From NCBI GenBank assembly GCA_025363375.1, contig JANYDZ010000221.1, positions 1 to 5,366 of the forward strand: a stretch of 5,366 nt of DNA, in the 5' to 3' direction. The translations under genes and the position numbers were made by a program. The notes under the pieces are model-generated. The model had not been told where the DNA came from and did not search any database. It saw only the letters and a list, made by a program, of their open reading frames with translations. Shown piece after piece: positions 1 through 5,232 of the stretch (its first letter is position 1; the number at the start of each line of letters is the position of its first letter). The DNA comes from Hyphomicrobiales bacterium. Lineage in GTDB: Bacteria; Pseudomonadota; Alphaproteobacteria; Rhizobiales; Beijerinckiaceae.

Positions 1-294
1 GCGCTGACAAATGTTTTCTACAAGACGCTGCAGTGGATGAAGACCGCTTCGGCGGAGGACATCGCCGCAACCGTGCCGGAAGAATATCTGCTCGGCGACA
101 AGCCGCTCTACCTGCTGGCGCTGGGCAAATCGCGGCCCGCCTATTCGCTCACCGGCGTCATCGATCCCGCCGGCATGAAATCAACGGCGGATATGCTGAC
201 GAAGTTCGACGAGGAGATGAAGGGCGCGAACGTGGATCTGGCGAAGACCTTTGAGGACAGGTTCGCCAGGAAGGCGGCGGAATTGGCGAAGTAG
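1..294 (+). CDS. ABC transporter substrate-binding protein, NitT/TauT (NMT1/THI5-like) type, C-terminal fragment
   Basis: The frame is open from the first base and ends at TAG 292-294, giving the last 97 residues of a protein that begins outside the window. The visible part resembles the C-terminal lobe of periplasmic binding proteins of the nitrate/sulfonate/taurine ABC family: a helix with an aromatic pair (YKTLQWM), then TVPEEYLLGDKPLYLLAL, then a 'YSLTGVIDPAGMKSTADML' segment, and a charged tail rich in Lys, Glu and Ala. The phrase 'VPEEYLLGDKxLY' followed by 'G.I...GxK' is typical of this group as I recall it. Such proteins capture a small organic or inorganic solute in the periplasm and deliver it to a membrane permease/ATPase; those partners would lie upstream, outside the window. 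Substrate cannot be inferred. The ATG at 37 is internal, because the reading frame and family similarity continue upstream of it. Confidence 0.8.
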   Translation, partial: ALTNVFYKTLQWMKTASAEDIAATVPEEYLLGDKPLYLLALGKSRPAYSLTGVIDPAGMKSTADMLTKFDEEMKGANVDLAKTFEDRFARKAAELAK

Positions 295-311
295 TATTTG
301 CTGTCTTGTCT

Positions 312-336
312 CCTTCTCCCGTTGCGCGGGAAAAGG
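312..336. repeat. Imperfect palindrome (hairpin) between the binding-protein gene and the PhzF gene
   Basis: CCTTCTCCCG (312-321) pairs with CGGGAAAAGG (327-336) across a 5-nt loop, with one mismatch (C316/A332), giving a 10-position stem. It starts 17 nt after the stop codon of the upstream gene. No T-run follows on either strand, so it is not a standard intrinsic terminator. The 'CCTTCTCCCG...CGGGA-AAGG' form matches a kind of short palindrome that I recall as frequent between genes in Rhizobiales genomes, so it may be a dispersed intergenic element that also protects or ends the upstream transcript. Confidence 0.5.
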
Positions 337-365
337 GCGACGCGCCGAAACCTTGCCCCAAACCC

Positions 366-378
366 AGGACCTCCCTTG
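366..378 (+). promoter_or_regulatory. Ribosome binding site that sets the TTG start of the PhzF gene
   Basis: AGGA at 366-369 lies 6 nt before TTG 376-378. This is the best Shine-Dalgarno/start pair for the downstream frame. It falls exactly where PhzF homology begins (RRAYHILDVFTD). The frame stays open back to a TTG at 298, but that stretch covers the 312-336 palindrome and gives an Arg/Pro-rich sequence unlike the family. Confidence 0.65.
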
Positions 379-1284
379 CGCCGCGCCTACCACATTCTCG
401 ATGTCTTCACCGACACGCCGTTCGCGGGCAATCCGTTGGCTGTTGTCGTCGATGCGGCCGGGCTTGACGCCGCGCGAATGCAGGCGATCGCGCGCGAGTT
501 CAATCTTTCGGAAACCGTGTTTCTGCGCGACGCCGGCGATCCCGTGAACACGGCGCGGCTGCGTATATTCACGCCGAACGCGGAATTGCCCTTCGCAGGC
601 CATCCAACCATCGGCGCCGCCGCTTTGATCGCCCATTTGCGCGCGCCCGAGCATATCGTCAAGGACGAATTGCGCATTGTGCTCGAAGAAGCCGTTGGCG
701 ATGTCGTGTGTATGGTGCGCGCCGGCAAAATGGGCGTGATTTACGCGAGTTTCAACATTCCAAAACTGCCGGAGCGCGTCGGCGCGCTTGACGACAAGGC
801 GGCGATCGCGGCGGCTTTGTCGCTTGAAGTCGCCGACATCGGCTTCGACGCGCATCAGCCCGGCGTTTGGTCGGCGGGCAATCCATTGGCCTTTGTGCCC
901 ATCGCGTCGCGCGAGGCCATTGCGCGGGCGCGGCCCGACATGGCGCATTTCGAGCGGGTTTTTGGCGCGGCTGTCGTGGGCGCCTTTCTCTACACAAGCG
1001 AAGTCGAGCGCCGGGGCAGCGATGTGCATGCGCGCATGTTCGCGCCGCTGCGCGGCATTGCGGAAGATCCCGCGACGGGGTCTGCGGCCGCCGCGTTTGC
1101 GGGCGTCGCCGTGGCTTATGAGAAGCCGGAAGACGGCGAACATACGCTCGTGATTGAACAGGGGTTCGAGATGGGCCGTCCCAGCCTCATTACGCTGGGG
1201 CTCGATGTGGGGGGCGGGACGCTCATGGGCGCCAGCGTCGGCGGCGCTGTGGTGATGATCGCGCAGGGAACCATCGAGGCATGA
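376..1284 (+). CDS. PhzF-family isomerase/epimerase (phenazine-biosynthesis-like protein)
   Basis: This 302-residue protein has the usual length for the PhzF (diaminopimelate-epimerase-like fold) family. Seen in order: N-terminal 'YHILDVFTDTPFAGNPLAVV' (residues 5-24); 'NLSETVFL' (43-50), where Glu46 corresponds to the catalytic acid/base of PhzF; 'FAGHPTIGAA' (73-82), the conserved GHP loop; and 'EDPATGSAAAAFAG' (230-243), the second-domain glycine-rich signature. PhzF itself isomerises trans-2,3-dihydro-3-hydroxyanthranilate. Most family members outside phenazine clusters have unknown substrates, and no phz genes are seen here, so phenazine synthesis should not be inferred. The start is TTG 376, supported by AGGA 6 nt upstream and by where homology begins. 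The stop TGA (1282-1284) overlaps the ATG of the Nudix gene, indicating translational coupling. The protein is presumably cytoplasmic, with no signal peptide. Confidence 0.9.
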   Translation: MRRAYHILDVFTDTPFAGNPLAVVVDAAGLDAARMQAIAREFNLSETVFLRDAGDPVNTARLRIFTPNAELPFAGHPTIGAAALIAHLRAPEHIVKDELRIVLEEAVGDVVCMVRAGKMGVIYASFNIPKLPERVGALDDKAAIAAALSLEVADIGFDAHQPGVWSAGNPLAFVPIASREAIARARPDMAHFERVFGAAVVGAFLYTSEVERRGSDVHARMFAPLRGIAEDPATGSAAAAFAGVAVAYEKPEDGEHTLVIEQGFEMGRPSLITLGLDVGGGTLMGASVGGAVVMIAQGTIEA

Positions 1285-1296
1285 ATCGAGGCATGA
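1273..1296 (+). repeat. Perfect 12-bp tandem duplication across the PhzF stop / Nudix start
   Basis: ATCGAGGCATGA occurs twice back to back (1273-1284 and 1285-1296). Each copy contains an ATG in the Nudix frame (1281 and 1293). The first copy also contains the PhzF stop TGA. Because the unit is 12 bp, the second copy adds exactly four codons to the Nudix N-terminus and leaves the ATGA coupling intact. Confidence 0.9.
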
Positions 1297-2015
1297 GCGG
1301 GCGCGCGGTCGCAATTGAGCGCGTCGACGAATTGGCCGCGCGCGTCGAGCCGCATGACTGGGGTTTTGCCCGCGAACGCGCGCGGGCGATCGCAACGCAC
1401 TGGCAAGGGCTTGTGGCCGAGCGCCCGCGATTGTTCGATGGGCGCGTGCTGCTGATGCATCGCGGCGATGTGATCGACGAGGGCGGCAAACGCGTGTTGC
1501 GCAGCGCGCATTTCGAGACCAGCTTTTCGGCGTTCATCGCGTGGCGCGATTTCGGTTTTCCCGGCGCGCAGGTGCGCAATTGTTTCGCCATGGCGGCGCT
1601 GCGCGGCAACGACGGCGGCTTTGTTCTGGCGGAAATGGGCGCGCATACCGCCAACGCGGGAAAAATATATTTTCCGGCGGGCACGCCCGATCTCGACGAC
1701 GTCGTCGGCGACGCGCTGGACCTCGAAGGCAGCGTGTCGCGCGAGCTTGAGGAGGAGACGGGGCTTGCGGCGCATGAGGTGAGTCTGGCTCCGGGCTGGG
1801 TGATTGTCGACGCGGGGCCGCGTTTGGCCTGCATGAAATCCGCGCATATCGACGCGCCCGCGCGTGACATCGCGCGTGAAATCGAATCGCGCATCGCGCG
1901 CCAGGAGGACGCCGAGTTGCGACGCATGCACGTGGTGCGCACGCGCGGCGATCTCGTAGCCGGTCGGATGCCGGATTTTGTGTTGGCCTATCTCCGGCAC
2001 ATGCTGAGCGCGTAA
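1281..2015 (+). CDS. Nudix hydrolase family protein
   Basis: A 244-residue protein with the catalytic half of a Nudix box, 'RELEEETGL' at residues 154-162 (REUxEExGU pattern, with Glu155, Glu158 and Glu159 available for metal binding). The first half of the box is not canonical: the positions that should be Gly and Glu, 14 and 8 residues before Arg154, are Asp140 and Leu146. It is preceded by 'AHTANAGKIYFPAGTPDLDD', a block I recall from a group of Rhizobiales Nudix proteins that share this degenerate box, so the deviation looks like a subfamily trait rather than decay. Nudix enzymes cleave nucleoside diphosphates linked to another group; the substrate here is unknown. ATG 1281 overlaps the PhzF stop. 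ATG 1293, in the second copy of the 12-bp repeat, is an equally plausible start (MSGRAVAIERV) and probably the ancestral one. Neither has a well-placed strong ribosome site, consistent with coupled translation. No signal peptide or membrane segment is seen. Confidence 0.85.
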   Translation: MNRGMSGRAVAIERVDELAARVEPHDWGFARERARAIATHWQGLVAERPRLFDGRVLLMHRGDVIDEGGKRVLRSAHFETSFSAFIAWRDFGFPGAQVRNCFAMAALRGNDGGFVLAEMGAHTANAGKIYFPAGTPDLDDVVGDALDLEGSVSRELEEETGLAAHEVSLAPGWVIVDAGPRLACMKSAHIDAPARDIAREIESRIARQEDAELRRMHVVRTRGDLVAGRMPDFVLAYLRHMLSA

Positions 2016-2017
2016 AA

Positions 2018-2377
2018 TCAACCGCCGGGATAGCCGTGCCGGGCTCTGCTGGCGCGCACCATGGCGCTGGCCTCGGCGCCGCGGCCAGCCTGACAGGCGG
2101 CGGCCGCGGCGGCGGTTTCGCTCTGGATCTGGTCGTAAACGGCTTTGTTGACGTGCCCGGTCTGCAGGTCGTTCTGCTGGATCGCCTGCCAGCGGGAAAT
2201 ATCGGCGGAACAGCCCGAGCCCTCCGGCAATTGGAAACCGGCGGGCGTCACGCCGTTGGCGCGCGCCGGCGGCGGCGGCGCCTGCACCTGCGGCTGCGGA
2301 GAATTGGCTTTGCAGGCTGCGAGCGCGAGAGCGAGGCAGCAAGCTGCGAACCAGGCGCGGGCGGGATTTGCAGGCAT
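2018..2377 (-). CDS. Small secreted lipoprotein, hypothetical
   Basis: 119 residues. Residues 1-21 form a lipoprotein signal peptide (charged start, hydrophobic 'CCLALALAA') ending in the lipobox L19-A20-A21-C22, so the mature protein should be lipid-anchored at Cys22. No Asp follows the Cys at +2 (it is Lys), which in enterobacterial rules favours the outer membrane; this is only a hint here. A Pro/Gln-rich linker (residues 27-38) follows. Then comes a compact domain with 'CSADISRWQAIQQNDLQTGH' (56-75), 'VNKAVYDQIQSE', an Ala-rich helix, and a 'RHGYPGG' C-terminus. Two cysteines remain in the mature domain (56 and 95) and could form a disulfide. I recognise the 'C..DI.R...Q.NDL..GHVN..VY.QI' pattern as a conserved uncharacterised rhizobial family; no function is known to me. 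ATG 2377 is chosen because AGGAA sits 8 nt upstream and the signal peptide begins there. It converges on the Nudix gene with only two bases between the stop codons. Confidence 0.8.
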   Translation of the reverse strand: MPANPARAWFAACCLALALAACKANSPQPQVQAPPPPARANGVTPAGFQLPEGSGCSADISRWQAIQQNDLQTGHVNKAVYDQIQSETAAAAAACQAGRGAEASAMVRASRARHGYPGG

Positions 2378-2405
2378 GGGTGTATTTCCTGGGTGTACTT
2401 CCTGG
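2377..2405 (-). repeat. 13-bp tandem duplication containing the lipoprotein ribosome binding site
   Basis: On the minus strand CCAGGAAGTACAC (2393-2405) is followed directly by CCAGGAAATACAC (2380-2392) and then CCC-ATG... at 2377. The units differ at one base, and the 13-base period runs over 2377-2405. Each unit carries an AGGAA. The proximal one (2386-2390) is 8 nt from the ATG and is the functional-looking Shine-Dalgarno; the distal one (2399-2403) is 21 nt away and too far to act directly. Confidence 0.8.
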
Positions 2406-2410
2406 CGAAT

Positions 2411-2424
2411 CGCGATTTGTCGCG
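2411..2424. repeat. Short perfect inverted repeat in the divergent intergenic region
   Basis: CGCGA (2411-2415) and TCGCG (2420-2424) are separated by TTTG, giving a 5-bp stem and 4-nt loop. It lies in the 5' leader of the lipoprotein gene, upstream of the duplicated ribosome site. In a GC-rich sequence a stem this short may be chance. Confidence 0.35.
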
Positions 2425-2429
2425 GCAAC

Positions 2430-2458
2430 CTTGACTTCGCCCGGGTTGCACGGTCAAG
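2430..2458. promoter_or_regulatory. CTTGAC...GTCAAG inverted repeat, possible divergent -35 elements or operator
   Basis: CTTGAC (2430-2435) and GTCAAG (2453-2458) are exact reverse complements 17 nt apart, in the middle of the 151-bp gap between the divergent lipoprotein and TctC-type genes. Each arm presents a TTGAC hexamer core, one on each strand, which is the form of a sigma-70-type -35 element. No convincing -10 box follows at 16-18 nt on either strand. The site could equally be a two-fold-symmetric regulator site. Low certainty. Confidence 0.3.
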
Positions 2459-2491
2459 CACGGTGAGAAATTTTGCACGGCGAGAAATTTG
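2459..2491 (+). repeat. Tandem 16/17-bp repeat upstream of the TctC-type gene
   Basis: CACGGTGAGAAATTTTG (2459-2475) is followed immediately by CACGGCGAGAAATTTG (2476-2491). They differ by one substitution and one base in the T-run. A partial third copy, CACGGTCAAG (2449-2458), precedes them, so three CACGG units are in series. The array sits 38-70 nt upstream of the ATG at 2529, where a promoter or regulator site would be expected, and its AAATTT cores are the most A/T-rich part of the region. Confidence 0.7.
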
Positions 2492-2514
2492 CGTCGGGCG
2501 GCGCGCAAAAGACC

Positions 2515-2531
2515 GGGAGGCATTTGCCATG
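2515..2531 (+). promoter_or_regulatory. Strong ribosome binding site of the TctC-type gene
   Basis: GGGAGG (2515-2520) lies 8 nt before ATG 2529-2531. It decides the start: the frame is open much further upstream (to about 2145), but that part is antisense to the lipoprotein gene, and the signal peptide begins at 2529. Confidence 0.75.
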
Positions 2532-3551
2532 GCTGGGAAACGTTTGGGCGCGTGGGTTTTGGCCGGGCTGGTCGCGGCGGGCTCGCCGTCCGCGGCGCAG
2601 GAATCCGAGAAGGCGTTTTTCGCGGGCAAGACGGCGCGGATCGTCGTGGGGTCGGGCAGCGGCGGCGGCTACGACATATACGCGCGGTTGATCGCGCCTT
2701 ATCTCGCCAGGGCGCTTGACGCCAATGTCATCGGGGAAAACCAGCCCGGCGCGGGCGGCATTACGTCGCTCAACCGCCTCAACATAGCGCCGCCGGACGG
2801 GCTGACGATGTCCTTCGCCAACGGCACTTCGGCGGCCTTCGCGCAGATCACGGAGCAGCCGGGGCTGCGCTTCGATCTGGCGAAGTTCGATTATCTCGCC
2901 ACAGTCGGCGCGCCTCCGGGGCTCTGGCTGGTCGGTCCCGACGCGCCCGCCAAATCCGTGCGCGACGCGCTCAGGACAAAGATGAAATGGCAATGGGGCG
3001 CCGCCGGGCCGGCCGACGGGCTTGGCAACGGCGCCGCCTTTACCTGCGAGGCGCTGAAGCTCGAATGCCAGATCGTGCCGGGCTACAACGGCAGCAATCA
3101 GGCGGCGCTGGCTGTGACGAAGGGCGAGATGGACGCGGTTTACATCCCGGAATCCTCCGCCAACAATTTCGTCAAGGCCAAGCAGAATTTCGCGCTCGCC
3201 ACCATGGCGCGCAAGCGGTCGCGCTGGTTCCTGGATCGACCAACAATTCACGAGGCGGTCGATCTGGACGCGGATCAGCAATGGCTGTTCGATTTCCACT
3301 CGGGCGTGGAAGATCTCGGCCGCATCCTGATCCTGCCGCCGGGCGTAGCCAGGGCGCGGCTGGCTTTTCTGCAGGCGGCGGTGAATGAGGTGTTGCACAA
3401 CCCGCAGTTGATCGCCGAAGGCGAGCGGACGGAACGCATCATCGAATATCTCGATCCGCAGAGCACGCTCAACAACGCGCTGAAGGTCGTCGCGCAGGTC
3501 ACTCCGGAGCAGAAGAAGCGCGTACGGGACATCGTGTCGAGGAACAAGTAG
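2529..3551 (+). CDS. TctC/Bug-family periplasmic solute-binding protein (tripartite tricarboxylate transporter type)
   Basis: 340 residues, a usual length for the family. Residues 1-23 form a Sec signal peptide (AGKR basic start, hydrophobic 'LGAWVLAGLVAAG', cleavage likely after Ser-Ala-Ala23). The mature protein shows 'KTARIVVGSGSGGGYDIYAR' (residues 34-53), the first ligand loop; 'NQPGAGG' (71-77), the second conserved loop; and 'APPDGLT' (87-93). All are hallmarks of TctC/Bug binding proteins, which bind carboxylates or other small organics for a TctAB permease. Two cysteines (173 and 180) could form a small disulfide loop. No TctA or TctB membrane gene adjoins it: upstream is a divergent lipoprotein and downstream a convergent esterase, so this is an orphan binding protein, as is common for the greatly expanded Bug family. 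Its permease must be elsewhere, or the protein may act as a sensor. The ligand is unknown. Confidence 0.88.
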   Translation: MAGKRLGAWVLAGLVAAGSPSAAQESEKAFFAGKTARIVVGSGSGGGYDIYARLIAPYLARALDANVIGENQPGAGGITSLNRLNIAPPDGLTMSFANGTSAAFAQITEQPGLRFDLAKFDYLATVGAPPGLWLVGPDAPAKSVRDALRTKMKWQWGAAGPADGLGNGAAFTCEALKLECQIVPGYNGSNQAALAVTKGEMDAVYIPESSANNFVKAKQNFALATMARKRSRWFLDRPTIHEAVDLDADQQWLFDFHSGVEDLGRILILPPGVARARLAFLQAAVNEVLHNPQLIAEGERTERIIEYLDPQSTLNNALKVVAQVTPEQKKRVRDIVSRNK

Positions 3552-3560
3552 CTCGACACG
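3533..3560. terminator. Perfect 9-bp stem-loop over the TctC-type stop codon
   Basis: CGTGTCGAG (3533-3541) and CTCGACACG (3552-3560) are perfect reverse complements with a 10-nt loop (3542-3551) that ends with the stop codon TAG. It lies at the convergence of the TctC-type gene and the esterase-like gene (gap 3552-3587). No T-tract follows on either strand, so it is not a classical intrinsic terminator. It may act as an mRNA 3'-end stabiliser or a bidirectional, Rho-assisted end. Confidence 0.45.
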
Positions 3561-3587
3561 CCTCGAAATTGGCCGTTCGCAACGCCG

Positions 3588-5231
3588 TCACTGCGGCGCG
3601 CAGGCAAAGCTCGCGGGGAGTTTCACGTCGCCGGCGCCGTCGTACCGCGGATAGAGCGGGTAACGGCACAGCGGGCGCGCCGACAGCGTCGCAAAAGGGG
3701 CCGCCGGGTTCTGCGCGATTTGCGAGAGCGCGTCGGGCGCCTTGCCGGCGCTCGCCCAATCATCGAGCACGCCCAGGAGATCGACGCCGCGCGGGATCGG
3801 CGCGCCATCGATTCCGTTGACGCCAAAGCCGCTGTGGCTGGCGCCCGGCGTCACGAAAAAGCGCATGAAGCCATCGACTTTGTCCTGCCCCATTTTCGCG
3901 ACGACGGATTTGTAATAATCGACGCCGGCGAAGGGGCTTTGCGCGTGATCGCTGGCGTTCTCCTTGAGGATGAGTTTGCCGCCGCGGGCGAGGAACTGGG
4001 AGAGATCGGGATTGGTGGAATCCATCATTTCGGAAATGCGCGACACGTTGTCCCTGAAGGCGACGGGATCGAATTTCAACGAGTCGAATTTCGGATCGCG
4101 CGCGAAGAAATAGCGCACGGCGCCGTTGCCGTAGTACCAAATTCGAGCCTGCGTGGCGGGCGAAGGAGGAGGCGATGCGGGCGCGGAGGGACCGCTCGCC
4201 CAGTTCACCATGCCGTCGGGCTGGTCCTCGCTGCCGTAATTGTAGCCTGGGTAAGAGGTTACGCCATTGGCCAGGGGAAACGGATATTCGTAGCGCGTGT
4301 GGTAGGCCTCGACCGCCTTGATCTGCGCGTCGGAGAGGCAGGCGTCGCCGGCGTCGGCGCCGTTGGCGCAGCGCAGCGACCTGGGATCGAAGGTTCCGAC
4401 GCATTTCTCGTAGCGGCTGACGATGCCGTCGGCGAGGCCGTCGGCGGCGTCGCAGGCCGCTTGCGTCGCCTTGCGCAGCAGCGCGACTTTGGCGGGATTG
4501 AGCCAGCCGCCGTTTTGCTGGGCGATGCCGGAGCGGTTGCCGACGATCTGCAAGCCCACCCAGTTGATGACAGGCACCGTACTGACCACGCCGTCATAGT
4601 CGGCGGGGAAGCGTTGTGCGGCCATGAGGCCTTCGCGGCCGCCTTCGGAGCCGCCGAAATAGTAGATTTTGCGCGGCGGGCTCCCGTAGGCGCGCGCGGC
4701 GATTTTCACCGCGACGTCGCGCGTCTTTTTGTAGGAGGCGTAAGCGAAATTCGCGAGCGCCTCGTCGTTGAGCGCGAAGGCCTGAATCTCCGCCAGCCCG
4801 GCGTTCTGGTGGCCGGAATCCGTGCCCCATGTGGCGTAGCCCTGTTGCACGGGCGTCGGCGCGCCGAGCGGCGCGTCGCGCAGCGGATCAAGGCCGCTGA
4901 TGAGCACGCCGTTGAAACCGCCGCCGCCGTATTGCACGGCCTTGCCGTTCCAGGCCGAGGGCAGGTTGATCTGATAGATGATCAGCGGCGCTTTCTGGTC
5001 AACGGGCTGGATGACCCCGCGCAAGGCGCAGAACGAGGCCGTTCCCGAGGTTTGCAAGCTCGCGGCGACAATGGTCGCGGGGCCGCTGGGCAGGCCGATG
5101 TCGGCGGGCGCGACGGCGGCGCCCTCAAGCGCCGCGCATTCGGCTGCGTTGAGGGCCGCGTTTGCGGGCGTTGCGGCGATGAGCGCGAACGCGGCGAGGA
5201 TTTTATTTGCGTACGACATGGATGCGCCCAT
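3588..5231 (-). CDS. Tannase/feruloyl-esterase-family alpha/beta hydrolase, secreted, variant lacking the catalytic disulfide
   Basis: 547 residues, normal for the tannase/FaeB family. Residues 1-25 form a Sec signal peptide ending in Ala-Asn-Ala25, so the enzyme should act in the periplasm or outside. The nucleophile elbow is 'YYFGGSEGGREG' (190-201) with Ser195. The acid is probably Asp428 in 'ENASDHAQSP', and the base His466 in 'GASHSGFG'. A lid domain holds a calcium-loop-like 'CDAADGLADGIVSRYEKC' (260-277) and a Pro/Ser/Ala-rich stretch 'SGPSAPASPPPSP'. The C-terminus has the family's paired 'LCRYPLYPRY...FAC' (Cys522, Cys544). Known members hydrolyse gallate, ferulate or other aromatic esters. 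Here the Cys next to the catalytic Ser and the Cys next to the His are Gly194 and Ser467. Eight other cysteines remain. The start ATG 5231 follows the upstream stop by one base (TAG-A-ATG), suggesting translation reinitiation; ATG 5219 is a possible alternative. Substrate unknown. Confidence 0.88.
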   Translation of the reverse strand: MGASMSYANKILAAFALIAATPANAALNAAECAALEGAAVAPADIGLPSGPATIVAASLQTSGTASFCALRGVIQPVDQKAPLIIYQINLPSAWNGKAVQYGGGGFNGVLISGLDPLRDAPLGAPTPVQQGYATWGTDSGHQNAGLAEIQAFALNDEALANFAYASYKKTRDVAVKIAARAYGSPPRKIYYFGGSEGGREGLMAAQRFPADYDGVVSTVPVINWVGLQIVGNRSGIAQQNGGWLNPAKVALLRKATQAACDAADGLADGIVSRYEKCVGTFDPRSLRCANGADAGDACLSDAQIKAVEAYHTRYEYPFPLANGVTSYPGYNYGSEDQPDGMVNWASGPSAPASPPPSPATQARIWYYGNGAVRYFFARDPKFDSLKFDPVAFRDNVSRISEMMDSTNPDLSQFLARGGKLILKENASDHAQSPFAGVDYYKSVVAKMGQDKVDGFMRFFVTPGASHSGFGVNGIDGAPIPRGVDLLGVLDDWASAGKAPDALSQIAQNPAAPFATLSARPLCRYPLYPRYDGAGDVKLPASFACAPQ

Positions 5232-5232
5232 T

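Noticed and set aside
298..375. Longer PhzF start at TTG 298
   Set aside because: It has no ribosome site, runs through the 312-336 palindrome, and gives an Arg/Pro-rich stretch not found in the family.
376..1284. Phenazine biosynthesis locus
   Set aside because: Only a PhzF-like protein is present. No other phz gene is seen, and PhzF-family proteins are widespread outside phenazine producers.
181..1395. 404-residue open frame on the minus strand opposite the PhzF gene
   Set aside because: The sequence is Arg/His-rich and low in motif content and spans several gene boundaries, as expected for an antisense shadow in high-GC DNA.
1659..1675. A/T-rich palindrome GGAAAA-ATATA-TTTTCC inside the Nudix gene, resembling an internal promoter or hairpin
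   Set aside because: It encodes the conserved GKIYFP residues with ordinary codons, no gene starts just downstream, and the stem is only 6 bp.
1994..2042. CCGGCAC...GTGCCGG inverted repeat around the two facing stop codons
   Set aside because: It has only 7 bp with a 35-nt loop in GC-rich DNA and both arms are coding. Chance is a sufficient explanation.
1116..2342. 408-residue open frame on the minus strand opposite the Nudix gene and overlapping the lipoprotein
   Set aside because: It conflicts with two well-supported genes and is Arg/Ala-rich without domain signatures.
2458..2478. Possible sigma-54 promoter from GCAC...TTGC
   Set aside because: The distance between GCAC and TTGC is 11 nt, about 6 too long for the -24/-12 arrangement, and the upstream GG is missing.
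2145..2528. Upstream extension of the TctC-type frame (to about 468 residues)
   Set aside because: The extension is antisense to the lipoprotein gene. The true start at 2529 has GGGAGG at 8 nt and begins a signal peptide.
2378..2629. N-terminal extension of the lipoprotein frame (to 203 residues)
   Set aside because: It would bury the lipoprotein signal peptide and overlap the TctC-type gene. ATG 2377 has its own ribosome site.
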